A stretch of DNA of 64,000 bases. It comes from Chrysaora quinquecirrha. Its lineage: Eukaryota > Cnidaria > Scyphozoa > Semaeostomeae > Pelagiidae. The notes beneath the pieces are model-generated. The model was not told the DNA's origin. It saw only the letters and a list, made by a program, of their open reading frames with translations, and made no database searches. The stretch is taken from contig JACTAT010000040.1 in assembly GCA_014526335.1 (NCBI GenBank), positions 3,367,320 through 3,431,319 of the forward strand. Reading direction: 5' to 3'. The position numbers and the translations under genes are program-made. Shown here piece after piece: positions 1 to 11,400 of the stretch; positions within the stretch are counted from its first letter, which is position 1, and each line of letters begins with the position of its first letter.

Positions 1-1
1 A

Positions 2-337
2 CCGTGTGGTTTTATCGTATCCTACGGCATTTTTAGGTCAGATTTAAGCAAATACAAATTCTATCTTAATGCATATTGGGAAAGCCACTACTGCCCCCCG
101 TGTTCCCTTGGCTATGCCATTGAGCAGCATTCTTCTATTTTTGATACGATATTCTTGGTTCCATATTTAGATGAAGCCTGGTTACGTTACTCGTCATGTT
201 GGAGCTCAATAAACCGTGAGCTTCAAAATTATTTTAATCGACCAAGCGACTGGACCGCTTGGATAAAACTAGTTTCTCAGAGTTGCAACAGTTGTTGGGT
301 AAATTTCAACAGTGCCATATTGACAAACCTCTATTGA
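2..337 (+). other. Open reading frame fragment running in from the window edge, unrecognised
   Basis: The frame starting at base 2 is open for about 111 codons and stops at 337. The peptide is Cys/Trp-rich (for example YWESHYCPPCS and WSSINRELQNYF) and I do not recognise it. It does not resemble the part of TMC that should precede the exon at 766. It could be a piece of a transposon protein, the end of another gene or a chance frame. No splice donor explains its end. It is listed only because it is long for such AT-rich DNA. Confidence 0.2.
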
Positions 338-485
338 ATGAACCAGTCGTTTTTGGCCGCTCTGACCATATTCTGGCGTTCACATTCAAGCATCTAGCAA
401 TTTGAGGCGTTTGTTTGCTCTGCGCTGCTTCAACATCTCAAGAGACTAAAGCGACTGCGACGACCGACAGCAAACCAAGCTTTAA

Positions 486-706
486 AGGCCTATTTCCACA
501 ACGTTCGCATTCGCTTTTCGCCGTTCGCTAGCGGTCAGAAAAAGGCAAACGCGAAGTGATGTTCAGGTGAAGTTCAACCTTTCGTAAAGGTCTTAGTTTG
601 TTCATGGCCTAAAATTGATCGCAAGAGTTGTTTTCTGTTCGGTAGCAACTTGCGAACCAGCAAATTCGCTAGCGAACAGTGAATGCAAACGAAATGAAAA
701 TAGGCC
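486..706. repeat. Foldback MITE with TTAA target duplication
   Basis: The ends are inverted repeats (AGGCCTATTTCC at the left, GAAAATAGGCC at the right). TTAA lies directly outside both ends (482-485 and 707-710). The interior holds further short inverted blocks such as ttcgctagc. TTAA duplication is typical of piggyBac-type transposition, so this may be a non-autonomous piggyBac derivative. It sits just upstream of the first visible TMC exon. Confidence 0.6.
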
Positions 707-765
707 TTAAGGCTGCACTTTCATCTTTGAATGCCTTCAAATATGGATTTATCTTTGCATTTTAG

Positions 766-3700
766 GCCAGTGTGATAGAAGCAGAGCGTCAAACGAAAGA
801 AGAAGAAAGAACGAAAAGGCAAGAATATTGTTTGAAAACGGTTCGTGTTGCTGTCAATTTGCTTATTCTTGTTCTGTTATGTCTTGGAGGGCTGGCTATC
901 TACCAAGCAACCAAATGGTCCATCGAAGTAAGTAATTCATAACAGTTATTTTGCAGAATACGTAAGATACAAATCAGAAATGTAGAAATAGAGGTGCCAC
1001 TCGTAGCCATTGCAAAAACCCTGAATCGATTCGAAATTTAACGTAATGAATTGTAGAAAATATAATGTGGACTCATGGGTGTGGGAGTTGTAGTCTAACA
1101 CAGAGTATATAATTTCGAAAACAGACGCTTGAAAAAATGCCAGATATATAGTGAAAGGTTTAGACCGGTACTTGGGAAGAGAGGACATGTATACGAATCA
1201 TCAGGTGGCCACAGGAATAAAGGCCAGAGCCCCCCTCGAAAGCATCCGAGGACACATCGCATAAAATTGAGAAGTATACAAGATAAGAACAGAATGAAAG
1301 ATTGAATTGGTACCAGTTAATTAGCAAGAGCTTAGAATATGTGTTCTGATTACGTTAAGAATATGTGTTCTGTTTTTGTTTCATCCTTCTCTCGTAATAT
1401 TTTAGCCTCATTTTCTGGTTTTCATTCAATTTTCATGGATTTATCTGATTCGGTCTTTATTTTAATGTTCTGAAGGTGACGGTGAAATGGTATTTTAGCC
1501 CCAGTCGCTATGATCTCAGTAGTAGGTTGAATAATTGAGACCTCGACCCTAGCTGTGACGCTACCGTAGCTGGGCTCGAACCCTGATCAAACCGAGCTCC
1601 TGACACCACGCCACAGCATCTTCTGTGTTCTGCTTTTAAAACATGAAATTTTCAGTCTTTCAATCTTACAGTTGTTTAATTTTCATCTTTTTATTTTCAG
1701 GAGGCCAAAACTGACACGAAAGAAACGATAACCACGATGCTTTTGAGTTACGCATCTCAAATAACGATCACAGCAGTCAACATCGTACTACCAGCAGTCT
1801 TCTACAAGTTATCCAATTTTGAAGATTTCAGCCCGAAAACGAAGATCAACGTTGATCTTGCAAGGTATGAAGATTGAAGAAACAATAAAGAATTATAAGA
1901 ATTAAGGAAGAAGATTGGCGAAGATCCATTGACTATTAGGGGAAAATGAAACGAAGTACCGTAACTTTGAAGTAACAAACTGAGCAAATGTTTGATCGTT
2001 CAGTCAAGGTTTAAGTTTCTATGATCTTATTTCTCTAGAACTGTGCTTGTAAAGTTGGCATCTATTTGCGTTTTGCTTGCAACTGTGTACCGAAGGATAA
2101 GTGTTGAAGAAATATTGGTAGGTAGACATGTAAGATACTAATATAACAACTTTAGTTGAAGAACAAAAACGGGTATGCAAATAGGAAAGTTAGAATATTT
2201 ATCTATTAGATTTTCTTGACCTTGCAGTGTTGGGAGAATATAATTGGAGGTGAAATGTATAAATTGATATGGATGGAATTCATTGTACTGCTTGCAGTCA
2301 CCATTTTGGTTGAATATCCAAGAAGGTACATTCAAATTTATACTACAGTAACAGTTTGATTTCAAGAACTTCAAAACTCATGGCTAGCATTTGCATAGGT
2401 AGAAAGGCTTTGAACTATCTGATTTAGTTGTAAGGATATAGCGTTGTCCCCTCTTTGTACCACATACACATAGGCTAACGTTGGGGAAACAATGAAATTG
2501 ATTTTAAAATAGATTCCGTATTCGCAAGCGCCCAAACTCATGGTTCATTTAGCGCAGGCGAAGTGAGGAATAGAACAATTCTTTTCACGTGGAAACAAAA
2601 GCTGACGCACGGTCGCCTCCAACAAATTTGAACGGCTTGAAGAGTACTTGACGGATCCATAGGATCCAAGGTTTGAACCGGATTCGGAATCAGAGTCGGA
2701 TTCGTATTTTTCAAAAGCGAAAAGTTAATCCGAGTCTGTCCGATTCAAACACTTGTAAACAACACAATTATAATGAACTTAGAAGCAATGAGTACTGTCG
2801 CACACTGAGTAATGTTTTTCTTGGTACAGTTACATAGGTCGAAATGTGGATCTTGGATGCAAATTAAATGAAAAAGTTGGTGTTCCAGAATTTTCCATTC
2901 CGGATAATGTATTAAACTTGGTATATGGGCAGACGATTATTTGGTAAGGAACTTTTATCATATATTTCGTTTGATTTCCTTATGGACGATATTATCCATA
3001 TATTCTGCCTTAATTCTTTGTTTGAACAGGTTTTAGACATATCGTTTCAGACAAATCGTATTTATCCTTGCAGGGTTGGGACATTATTTTGTCCACTCTT
3101 ACCAATTATGGGCAGTACGAAATTACTGATTGTCTTTCACATAAAAAGGGTATGAAATTTTTAAAAATTTGTTCCACAATGCTCTCCAAATCTATTTCTC
3201 TAGGACCGTTTGTACATGACTGAGACGAAGCATTTTGTGTAGACATCATCCTTATCGTCCTATTCAAAGGAATTTGATGCGCTACCCCCTTTCCGCCCTT
3301 AAAATGCCCGCATCCCCAACCCAAGGAAACTTAAACTATCATTCATTGAACTTTCAAGCGTTCGAAGGTTTTTGCATTGAAAAAATGACGTCTTGACATT
3401 TCTTATTATCTTTACCTTTAGAAAAGCTTGATGCACAATTTCGTTCCGCCGAAGAAACCTTACCGCGCTGGAAAGTCGAATTATTTCTTCATGCTGTTGC
3501 AGTTGGTATCATTTGCACTTTCTTTGGTGGCAACAATCTACGCCGTTACCCAGTAAGCATATCTGCAGATACAAGTCTCGTATCAGTGGATTTTTGAGAT
3601 ATTCTAAGCCCCCTTCAAGTCTCATATTAGTAGCTTTCAGAATTTTGAGATATTTTCATCACAATAGCTTGAGTTTCAAACAGTGTTGTAGAAATCGTCA

Positions 3701-6272
3701 CACCAAAGTAATAACTGTGTTCTCCGTTCCGCAGGGTCAATCCTTCAACGGAGCACGGACCATTCAGGTATTTTTTCATTATTATGTTTTTTAGACGTTA
3801 CCACACCGGGTAACCACCCCGGATCTATGCCGTACAGAGGAGGGTGTGCATTACAGTGGAGCGATGTCACCAGTACGGCGAAGGATGTTCAATATATCCC
3901 TCCACTGTACTGAACATCCTCGACTGTACTCATGCTATCCTTCCAACGTACTTATGGTTCCCCTCCACCGTATTGACGATATCCCTCCACTGTACTGATG
4001 ATATCCCTCCACAGTACTGAACATCCTCCAGTGTACTGATGATATCCCTCCACTGTATTGATGGTATCCCTCCACTATACTGATGATATCCTTCCACTGT
4101 AGTGAATATCCTCCATCGTACTGCACACCCTCCACTGTACTGCAAAGACGTTGCCCTGGGTGGTGACATCATGAACTCCATTGTACTTCAAACAAGGTCT
4201 TCAGACTTCCCCAACCTTCTTATATACCATAGAGTAGATTGTCGCATTGCATTCATCACAGAGATTTGCTAATGTATTTAATATTTTCATTTCATTCACA
4301 GGGGCTTCAGAAGGATGTATGATATTATAGCACTGACTATAGCCGACTTTCCTGATATCTACCGCTATTTATTTTATCTGCTGTTCTCTCCAGTTGTTGT
4401 TGTGTCCATCATTCTACTATTATGGTAAGAGATTCCTTTCCTTGTCCCTCCTTCCTCCCTTTTAAAATGCTTTCTAGACAAACAAGTCGGCCCACAGTCA
4501 AGACGGACCACTACCAAGTCGGTCCACCTCCATGGACAAGTCGGCCTATATAAATGTCGGCCCATGGCGTTATTTACTAGTTTATTTTGTTACGTGGAGG
4601 GATAACAGTGTACATGTTTCAAACGTATTACATTTTAGTGGGCCAATCTGGTATACGGTGACAGGCCGACTTGTCTAAGACATGATGGGTCGATTTGTCC
4701 CGTTACCCAAATTGTCTTTACTGTCACAGAGTACTGTACGCCCACTTTCTTTAGACCCTCTATCATATATAAACGCCCCCTTTCGAAGAAATTATCTTAT
4801 AACCGCCCCTCTCTATTAGACGACCATACTCCAAAAAATACCCCCTTTTGGAAGCGGGTGTATTAGAAAAAAGAAGTAACATGACAAATTGTAGCTTTTT
4901 TACCATGCCTGTTGACATTTTCTCAGACTGTCTAAAGTTATTTTCGTGACTATTTCAATAAACGCCCATCTCTATTAACGCCCCTAATAAACGCTCCAGG
5001 AAAGCCTTAACGATTGAATTAACGCCCATGGCGTTAATTTGAGAAAACACACTGAGAGTACTGTTCTAATTTGACTGTTACATCTATAGTCTGGCACTAT
5101 ACTTCTATCGCTCAATGTCTGGGATGTACTCAAGGAAGGCAAAAAAGCTGGAAGTACAGCTTTCAATAGTAAGCATATGAAATTTTTATTTTCTCTAAAT
5201 GCACTTTAATTTTGGCGGCTCAAATTTTTGCAAGACCAAGTTTCTCTCAGGTAACGAGTTTTAAGGCAACACAGACAGGTTGAATGCAAAGTGGTTCAAG
5301 CAATGAATAAGCTTTACCGGAACATTCAGAATGTCCTTGATGTGAATCTAGAGGTGGGAGGAACGGAGCAGAAACAAGAAGATGCAAGAAGCATTACACA
5401 GTGAAAACGACAACTACAAGAATAACAGAAATGGGGCGGGGCAGATAGCATATTTTTGACTATCAGTCTATTTGACTATCACCGCTCTCTAAATGTACAA
5501 TATTGTTGCCGAGATGCTGAAGGTGAAATGGTGTATTAAGCGCCAGTCCCTAGGATCTCAGTATTAGGTTAACTGATAGAAACCTCGACCTTACAAGTGA
5601 AGCCCCGGCCTCACCAAGCTTCTGACAGCACAAGTCTATTGGAGTAGACCTTAGGCCGCGACACCACAGCACCTTCATAGATAGGAAGCATACACGATTT
5701 TTTTATAAAGAATCACTTTATAAGGAACCTACATGTAGAAGGCCCGAAAATTAAAAGAACTTATACTACTAAAGAGAACATCGTTAAGGAACTTCTCAAT
5801 GTCGAATGTTTTTATCACAGCAAATAACGAAGAATTAGAAAGCCGGTTCCATTCATGTATCAAATGTTTCCTTGAGTAGTCTCGAGCTTTGCTCACATGC
5901 AAGTGTCTCTCTTTTATTGTTAAGACCACTGTATGTGCAGTTAAAATTAAGGAACTATTAAGGAACTTTTTGAACTACAATTGCCTCAAAAGAGGTCCAA
6001 AACTAAGGAACTTTAAGAACTAGGCCTTGAGGTAGGTTCCTTATAAAAAAAAGCGTGTATCCAATCAACATACGAAGTAGGTAAGAGCAAAAGGAAAAAA
6101 GAATGAAATAAGGACGTGAATGATTGAATGCTTCTAAATAGTTTTTATCATTTTCAAACAGGAGCAGAAAGAAAAAAGACGTCTTATGAAATACATTGCA
6201 ATGAGTGGAGATAAAAAAGCCTTTGATAAAGAAGTCAGCATAGAGCTACAGGAATCAGAAGACGAAGATTAA
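766..6272 (+). CDS. Transmembrane channel-like protein (TMC), 3' portion
   Basis: Eleven phase-consistent exons: 766-927, 1701-1864, 2039-2117, 2228-2325, 2830-2943, 3074-3149, 3422-3552, 3735-3767, 4302-4424, 5090-5168 and 6162-6272 (TAA stop). They give about 389 residues. TMC proteins are multipass membrane proteins related to TMEM16 channels; TMC1/2 form the pore of the hair-cell mechanotransduction channel. Diagnostic motifs in order: a basic stretch then hydrophobic VAVNLLILVLLCLGG; the TMC-signature block CWENIIGGEMYKL; EYPR; NVLNLVYGQTIIW; GTLFCPLLPIMGSTKLL; and HGPFR followed by GFRRMYD, which matches the family CGPFRG region. The C-terminal tail is short, basic and then acidic (ending ESEDED). 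The N-terminal half lies before the window. Paralogue class (TMC1/2/3, 4-8) cannot be decided from this part. It converges with the SETD1 gene. Confidence 0.93.
1485..1622 (-). repeat. SINE family A, copy 1 (tRNA-derived)
   Basis: In reverse orientation this matches copies at 5515, 15034, 55243 and 62271. They share a head reading GGTGCTGTGGCGT, a B-box-like GGTTCGAGCCC, then GTCACAGC, GAGGTCTC, TTAACCTACTACTGA and a tail ending CACCATTTCACC. It lies in a TMC intron and is somewhat decayed. Confidence 0.65.
3840..4160. repeat. Minisatellite, unit about 22-24 bp
   Basis: Roughly a dozen imperfect tandem copies of a unit like ATCCCTCCACTGTACTGATG, in a TMC intron between the exons ending at 3767 and starting at 4302. 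Long open frames on the minus strand here only reflect the repeat period. Confidence 0.85.
4470..4700. repeat. Degenerate element rich in inverted AAGTCGGCC / GGCCGACTT
   Basis: The block contains several AAGTCGG-type words on its left side and GGCCGACTTGTC on its right side, giving a foldback appearance. A related short block (GGGTCGACTTGTC, GGCCAACTTGTTG) lies at 31045-31100 in an FET intron. Boundaries are uncertain. It lies in a TMC intron. Confidence 0.4.
4735..5040. repeat. Interspersed element rich in ACGCCC / CTCTATTA words
   Basis: Repeated phrases of the type CTCTATTAACGCCC occur at 4745, 4800, 4965 and 5020, broken by an A/T-rich centre, in the last large TMC intron. It looks like a decayed palindromic element. 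No coding potential is seen. Confidence 0.4.
5515..5676 (-). repeat. SINE family A, copy 2
   Basis: Reverse-orientation copy with the family tail (GGTGAAATGGTGTATTAAGCG in the plus direction), the AGGATCTCAGTA block and the CACAGCACCTTC head. It lies in the last TMC intron, immediately beside the CACGC-type foldback that starts at 5693. Confidence 0.7.
5693..6057. repeat. CACGC-TIR foldback MITE, copy 1
   Basis: 365 bp with terminal inverted repeats reading CACG-A/T-run-ATAAAGAATC at the left and GGTTCCTTATAAAA-A-run-GCGTG at the right, flanked on both sides by TA (5691-5692 and 6058-6059). Inside are many AAGGAACT words on one arm and their complements on the other. Other copies: 18287, 37868, 40205 and 44563. 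TA duplication and foldback structure suggest a non-autonomous Tc1/mariner-like element. It lies in the last TMC intron. Confidence 0.8.
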
Positions 6273-8499
6273 ATGCAAATAGAGTCTAGCAGTATGAAAT
6301 GAAGGGTATCCCTGAATCTTAAGATCCTTAGACTTCCATTTAACTACTAAATAACCATATATTAAGTTGAATTAAGTTCTAAAACGACATATACAAAGCG
6401 ATCTGAAGAACATTTTACTCCCAATATTATTAGATGGGAAACAGAACGCCTTGACCATTCCATCGACCATACCAACTCCACTCTTCTAGAATCAACGTAA
6501 CTAAGCTAACGGGACACTTTTGGAAAGCGAAGAGACTCCTTTGCCTTTAACCATCCTATTTTGATCCTATTGAAAAACGTTTATCTCTTCGCCATGTCGC
6601 GAAGACGAACAAATTGAAAATTCAACCAGATCAACTGTACTCCGAATCAAAGCGGCTTAACTGACTACAGACTTCTGAAAGCTATTTGAACGAGATTCTG
6701 TTCCCAGGGTTATTAGCTGGTGAGCAGTCCATCAATCTACCTATCCGTCGCGTGGAAGACAGGACGTCTAGGCCACTCCTATTAACCATACCATAGTTTC
6801 TAGAATCAACGCAGACACTCTATGCTACGTGATACAATATGAAAAGGACCTGTGCTGAAATTCTGAGCCGCATGAAAATATGAAACGATGAAGCAGAAGA
6901 TAAGATCTGCGGAGAATACTTGGGCTATTAAGCTAAGTAGGAACTTAGACAAACTGGGACCAAGAGAGCAAAACACAGGAACGTGACTGGAGCAAGTTAT
7001 TACAAGTAGAAGTCTCAGGTTAGAACGAACAATGATGTCGTTATGATTCTGATTTATTTATACCTACAAAAACTGATACAAACTGTTCAAATGTATATAA
7101 ACAAATATGAACACCATGTTATATGTACAAGCTAAATAAGAACAAAATTCAGCAAGAAGCGTTTGCTTAAAACGTTATAATGTTCATATTGCAGTCTCCT
7201 ATTCCACAGGATTAAGCAATATTTATTATTAGCATTTTTCAATAAAAAAATCATTTTCGTAATTACCTAACAGCAGAGCCATTGACAGCCAGAGCTGGCC
7301 CCGGGGTAATGTAATCGTACCGGGCCTTTCCCTGTCTGTTCGTATTCCTACAAAAACCGACAATTCGGATTGCCTTAGACTTTGTGCCACTGGCACTCTG
7401 TAACAGACCTTCCACATAATGTCATTGACATCGTTAAAGTGTTTATTAATTTGGCTTTCTAAACTTAATGTAGTTATCACCATTGTATTGACCTGTAGAC
7501 ACTAAGATATCTTTAAGCAATCAACGAAGTTTAATGCAGGGTCCAGAAATGTATTCAACCTTCTTCAAGACAAATATACGGCTGTCTGCAAACCTTCCTC
7601 ATTTAAACAACGAAAAATAGGCGTGTCTTGGGTGTGGCATCATACTCTCTTTTGTTCTAATTGACATTCCTTCAGTCAATTTTTCAGTAAGGTTCTAGGT
7701 TCATAATGTGAGATTTTAGACCAGAAAAGTAGGACCAAACGTAATGGAAAGCTTCTCATTTACGGAGTAGTGACTTAAAACCTCATACTGATTCTGACTG
7801 GTACTTGAGAAAAGCAAGGAGCGAGTAAGAGTCAGTACGGATATTTACATTGCCTTAGATCAAAAGTTCAGTCCATTGCATTACATAAATAAACAAACAC
7901 GTCAATTATCACAATCGTTGATTAAATTAGGATTCCCTTCTAAAAACAAGAACGCTAAATTGAAAACTCATACTGTTCAGTAGCTTGCTGTCTCAGACCA
8001 TGATTTTTAAACAAGTTTACCCAAGTAGATCTCAACTGCTCTTAATGGTAGAGATAGCTAAGTCGCCTTCAGTTTTCTCAGTTGTCCGCTGAGAACCTCT
8101 GATCTGTGTTCTGAATCACAATCTGAAGCACTATCTTAACATTTGGCTGTTTCCCCGTCTTATAAACCAAGTTGAACTAACCTTTGAATGATAAACCAAA
8201 TGATCCCAAGTTCCAGATTTATGTAGAAATCGAAGAATGTTGTTTAGAATCCCTAGCTGTAGAACATTCCGTCTTCATATTCAATTCACACCCAATACCA
8301 CGTAAAAATTCGTTACTGGGGACTTTCTGTCTCTTTTCCTTTGCACTGAGACCCAACACACGAGTATACTATCTTTGGCGAATGAGTACATCTCTCAGAA
8401 TATACAAGAAAACATTTACCTGAATGTTATCCTGGTGGCTGTATGAATCTTCAACACTATCGCGCATAAATACTTTACAGGATCTCTCTGATTTTGTCA
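6273..8499. other. Intergenic / 3' UTR space between TMC and SETD1 (convergent)
   Basis: No convincing exon was found here on either strand. AATAAA at 7241 is a possible distal polyadenylation signal for TMC. The stretch 7530-7672 shares sequence, in inverted orientation, with 43335-43445 (GGCGTGT..TGGGTGTGGCA and the complementary TGCCACACCCAAAACACGCC), so it is an interspersed repeat. Confidence 0.5.
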
Positions 8500-11400
8500 T
8501 CAATTCAATGTCCCTCTGCACTGAGGTGTTCCGCACAAACACTGGATCTTTACATCTTCGATAGGGAATTTATAGTCATAAGTGATCTCTTCGTTCATTT
8601 TAATGTCACATTTTGAGTAGATGACGATCTTTTTCTCGTTCTCGACGTTGATAATCTTGGCATAGCAATTTGGCTAAAAAGTAGAAGATATATACTGAGT
8701 GAGAAAAGGTGACATGTTTCTTGACCAAATATCCGATAACCCAGAAACATGGTATATAACTACAAGAAAAATGTAAACACCTAGAGAAAAATAATAAAAT
8801 GCAACTAAAAGCCGAAGGGCAAATCACTTTCCTTAAGAGTGGACGAGATTTTTGAGATTTTCACGTATGAAACAATAGAATTTCCTGAAAATTATTTTTT
8901 AAGGATTTTCAAAATAACAATAGGATTTTTAAAAAAGTGGACGAGATTTTTTGGAGTGATTTGCCCCTCGCCAAAAACAACAAAGTTGAGGTTGATAGAA
9001 AACTTCCGGATAAGGAAAAAGACGAAAGAACTGCCAAATGTACGTTTTGCAACAACCGGCAAAAGGTGCCTCTTGATTCATCCCACCAAGAAATTGCACA
9101 TACACTATTAAAGAGGTGTCAGGGACCAACCTTATTAGCTGAATCCAAAGGGTTATTCGAGGGAGGGTGCTTATTCGCGGAAATATTTTATGCTCCAAAC
9201 GAAATGAACACGTTTACGAATGCGATGAAAAATGAAGTTTAAATTTGCTTTACGACAAATGTTTGACCGTTAAGCCACGTCCAGAAACACTGCTGTCTAA
9301 CATTATAGAAAAACAGAGTTATTTCTGATGCGCAAGCACAAATGCCTTGTTGCTATGAAATGTTGCAACGTGCCCAAATGTTGTTAGTTGAAGAAGTTTG
9401 ATAATCACAAAAGAAATGTTTGACAAGAAACCTTGGAAAGGCGGCCAAATGTTTCAACATTGCTTGACAAGCAAAAGAAAGCAAAATTTGAAGTAATATG
9501 TTTATGAAAAAGTTCAAAAATATCTTTTAATTGACGCAAGCAAAAATGTTGGTTGAGCAATGTTTCTAGACGTGGCCAAACGGTCAAACATTTGCTTGTC
9601 AAGCAAAATGTTTGATCGTTGGTCAGGGATTTAAACAAACTTAAGGTTAATTAAAATACTTACAGCACAACTGTGATTGATAAATCTTGCATTATTGCCG
9701 ACTTTCGTTGCATCAATTACGGTATCTGCATCAAGCCTGAACAAATAGCTGCTGCCGATGCCAGTATGTTCATAATGCTTTTCTCGTGCATCAGCAATAA
9801 TTGATCGAACCATTTCACCAACATATTCAACGACCATTTCTTCCGCTGCAATCGGTTCACATGTGAATAAACCCCAGTTGTGTATACCAGATTTCGAGAA
9901 TTTCAAATGCTTCTTTCGAGCCTGGAAAGCAAAAATTCAATTAGTAAGAGTGTTCCATCAACATTGCAACTCAGCAACATCTCGATTTTGGAATCCACCT
10001 ATCAACACATACAACCTTCCTACGAGGTCCTTCACTAGAGAGTCTCCGACCAGGAATCGCCAGAGAGGACAAGTAACTAACTGTTCATTTCTTTCACCAA
10101 CAAACCCAGACATGTGAATACGCTGTGAGCATGAAAACACAATTTTCACTGCACCATGACAATGTGAGATAACTTACCTTTAATTTGTTGAATTTGACAA
10201 GATCACCAAAATCATCATTGACAAAGGAAGAAACAAGTCGTCTCTGCATCGCTCGATTTTCTCTTGATTGCTGTTTGTGTTTCAAGCCATCCTACAAACA
10301 ACAAAAAACATTACATTATCACTGCTGTGGCAAAGCAATGAGCAATTTCTGAAAACGACGTTCCTATTCTCATATTTTGTTAGTGCATTGCTAAGAGGAT
10401 ATTTCAATCATATATCAATCTTACATGTCTCTAAAGCGTTGAGCACATTAACCGGCCTCTTCAAGCCTTATAATGTTAATATTTCAACCACATCAAGCTT
10501 CAATATAATGTCCTTCCTTGTAGTGCATATCCAACACAGTATATGCGCGCATTGGTTCAGCTGGCGCCAGGCTGTTAACAGTGTTCCGGTGTTTCAGTCC
10601 CCGAGATATAGCTGCATCCAAATTATCTTATCGTATGCTTTAATGCATAATACTCATAAATCTTCAATGCATAATTATAATAAATTACAGACCTTTTTCT
10701 TTTCTTCTTCTTTTTCTTTCAATATCTGCTGCCTTCTGACTGATGATAAATACTGAGCTTTTTCACTCATTGGTATCTTGTAATATCCTTCGCTTCGAGC
10801 ACAACCTGTTTTATGCAACCGAACAGACGGTTCGCCTTTCGATCTTCTCTGTTTTCCAGGCAACAGAGTTTCTGGTATTGCGAGTTAAGGGAAAAAATTT
10901 GCACAAGAACTTATCTATTAGAAGGACTATCAGGCAAAACTTTAGAGTAAAGCCTAGCCTTTGCCTAACATCATGCTCATTGTCGCCATCATTTAGGCCA
11001 AATTCTCTTTGCATATTTGCTGCTGCTGGCGCAGAGGTGACTAGACGCAACCAACATTTCAGCAACAGTCGTACAAAAAAGTGGACCCTCATTTACGTAG
11101 GGCGATGTGTTGGCATCATCTGTCACCGTAATGGGTGAGCGAAAATCGTGTTTGGGAGAATTTGATCACGGTCATAATTCGCTCAACTTTTAAGAATGTT
11201 TGCTTCGATTGGTGACCCGCGCCAACAAATGCAGTCTCCATGCGTACGTATTAGACAAGGCACTCGTTTTTAGCGCGGAAAAAAGAAGCAAAACACTATT
11301 CTCATTCTTAAGAAGCATGCTACTAGCAGCTTTCTGTTTTTCACCAATTGAAAATACACGGGACCAAACCCGATCAAGTAATTTCCAACAGTAGTTCCTG

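Noticed and set aside
3930..4181. Minus-strand repetitive protein (Trp/Tyr/Gly-rich)
   Set aside because: Translation of the 22-24 bp minisatellite in a TMC intron.
8839..9242. Overlapping plus-strand frames of about 90-100 codons
   Set aside because: No domain or splice context; lies in the SETD1 intron with local direct repeats (GTGGACGAGATTTTT).
10268..10756. 162-codon plus-strand open frame
   Set aside because: Overlaps SETD1 coding exons in antisense, has no domain, and is AT-rich chance sequence.
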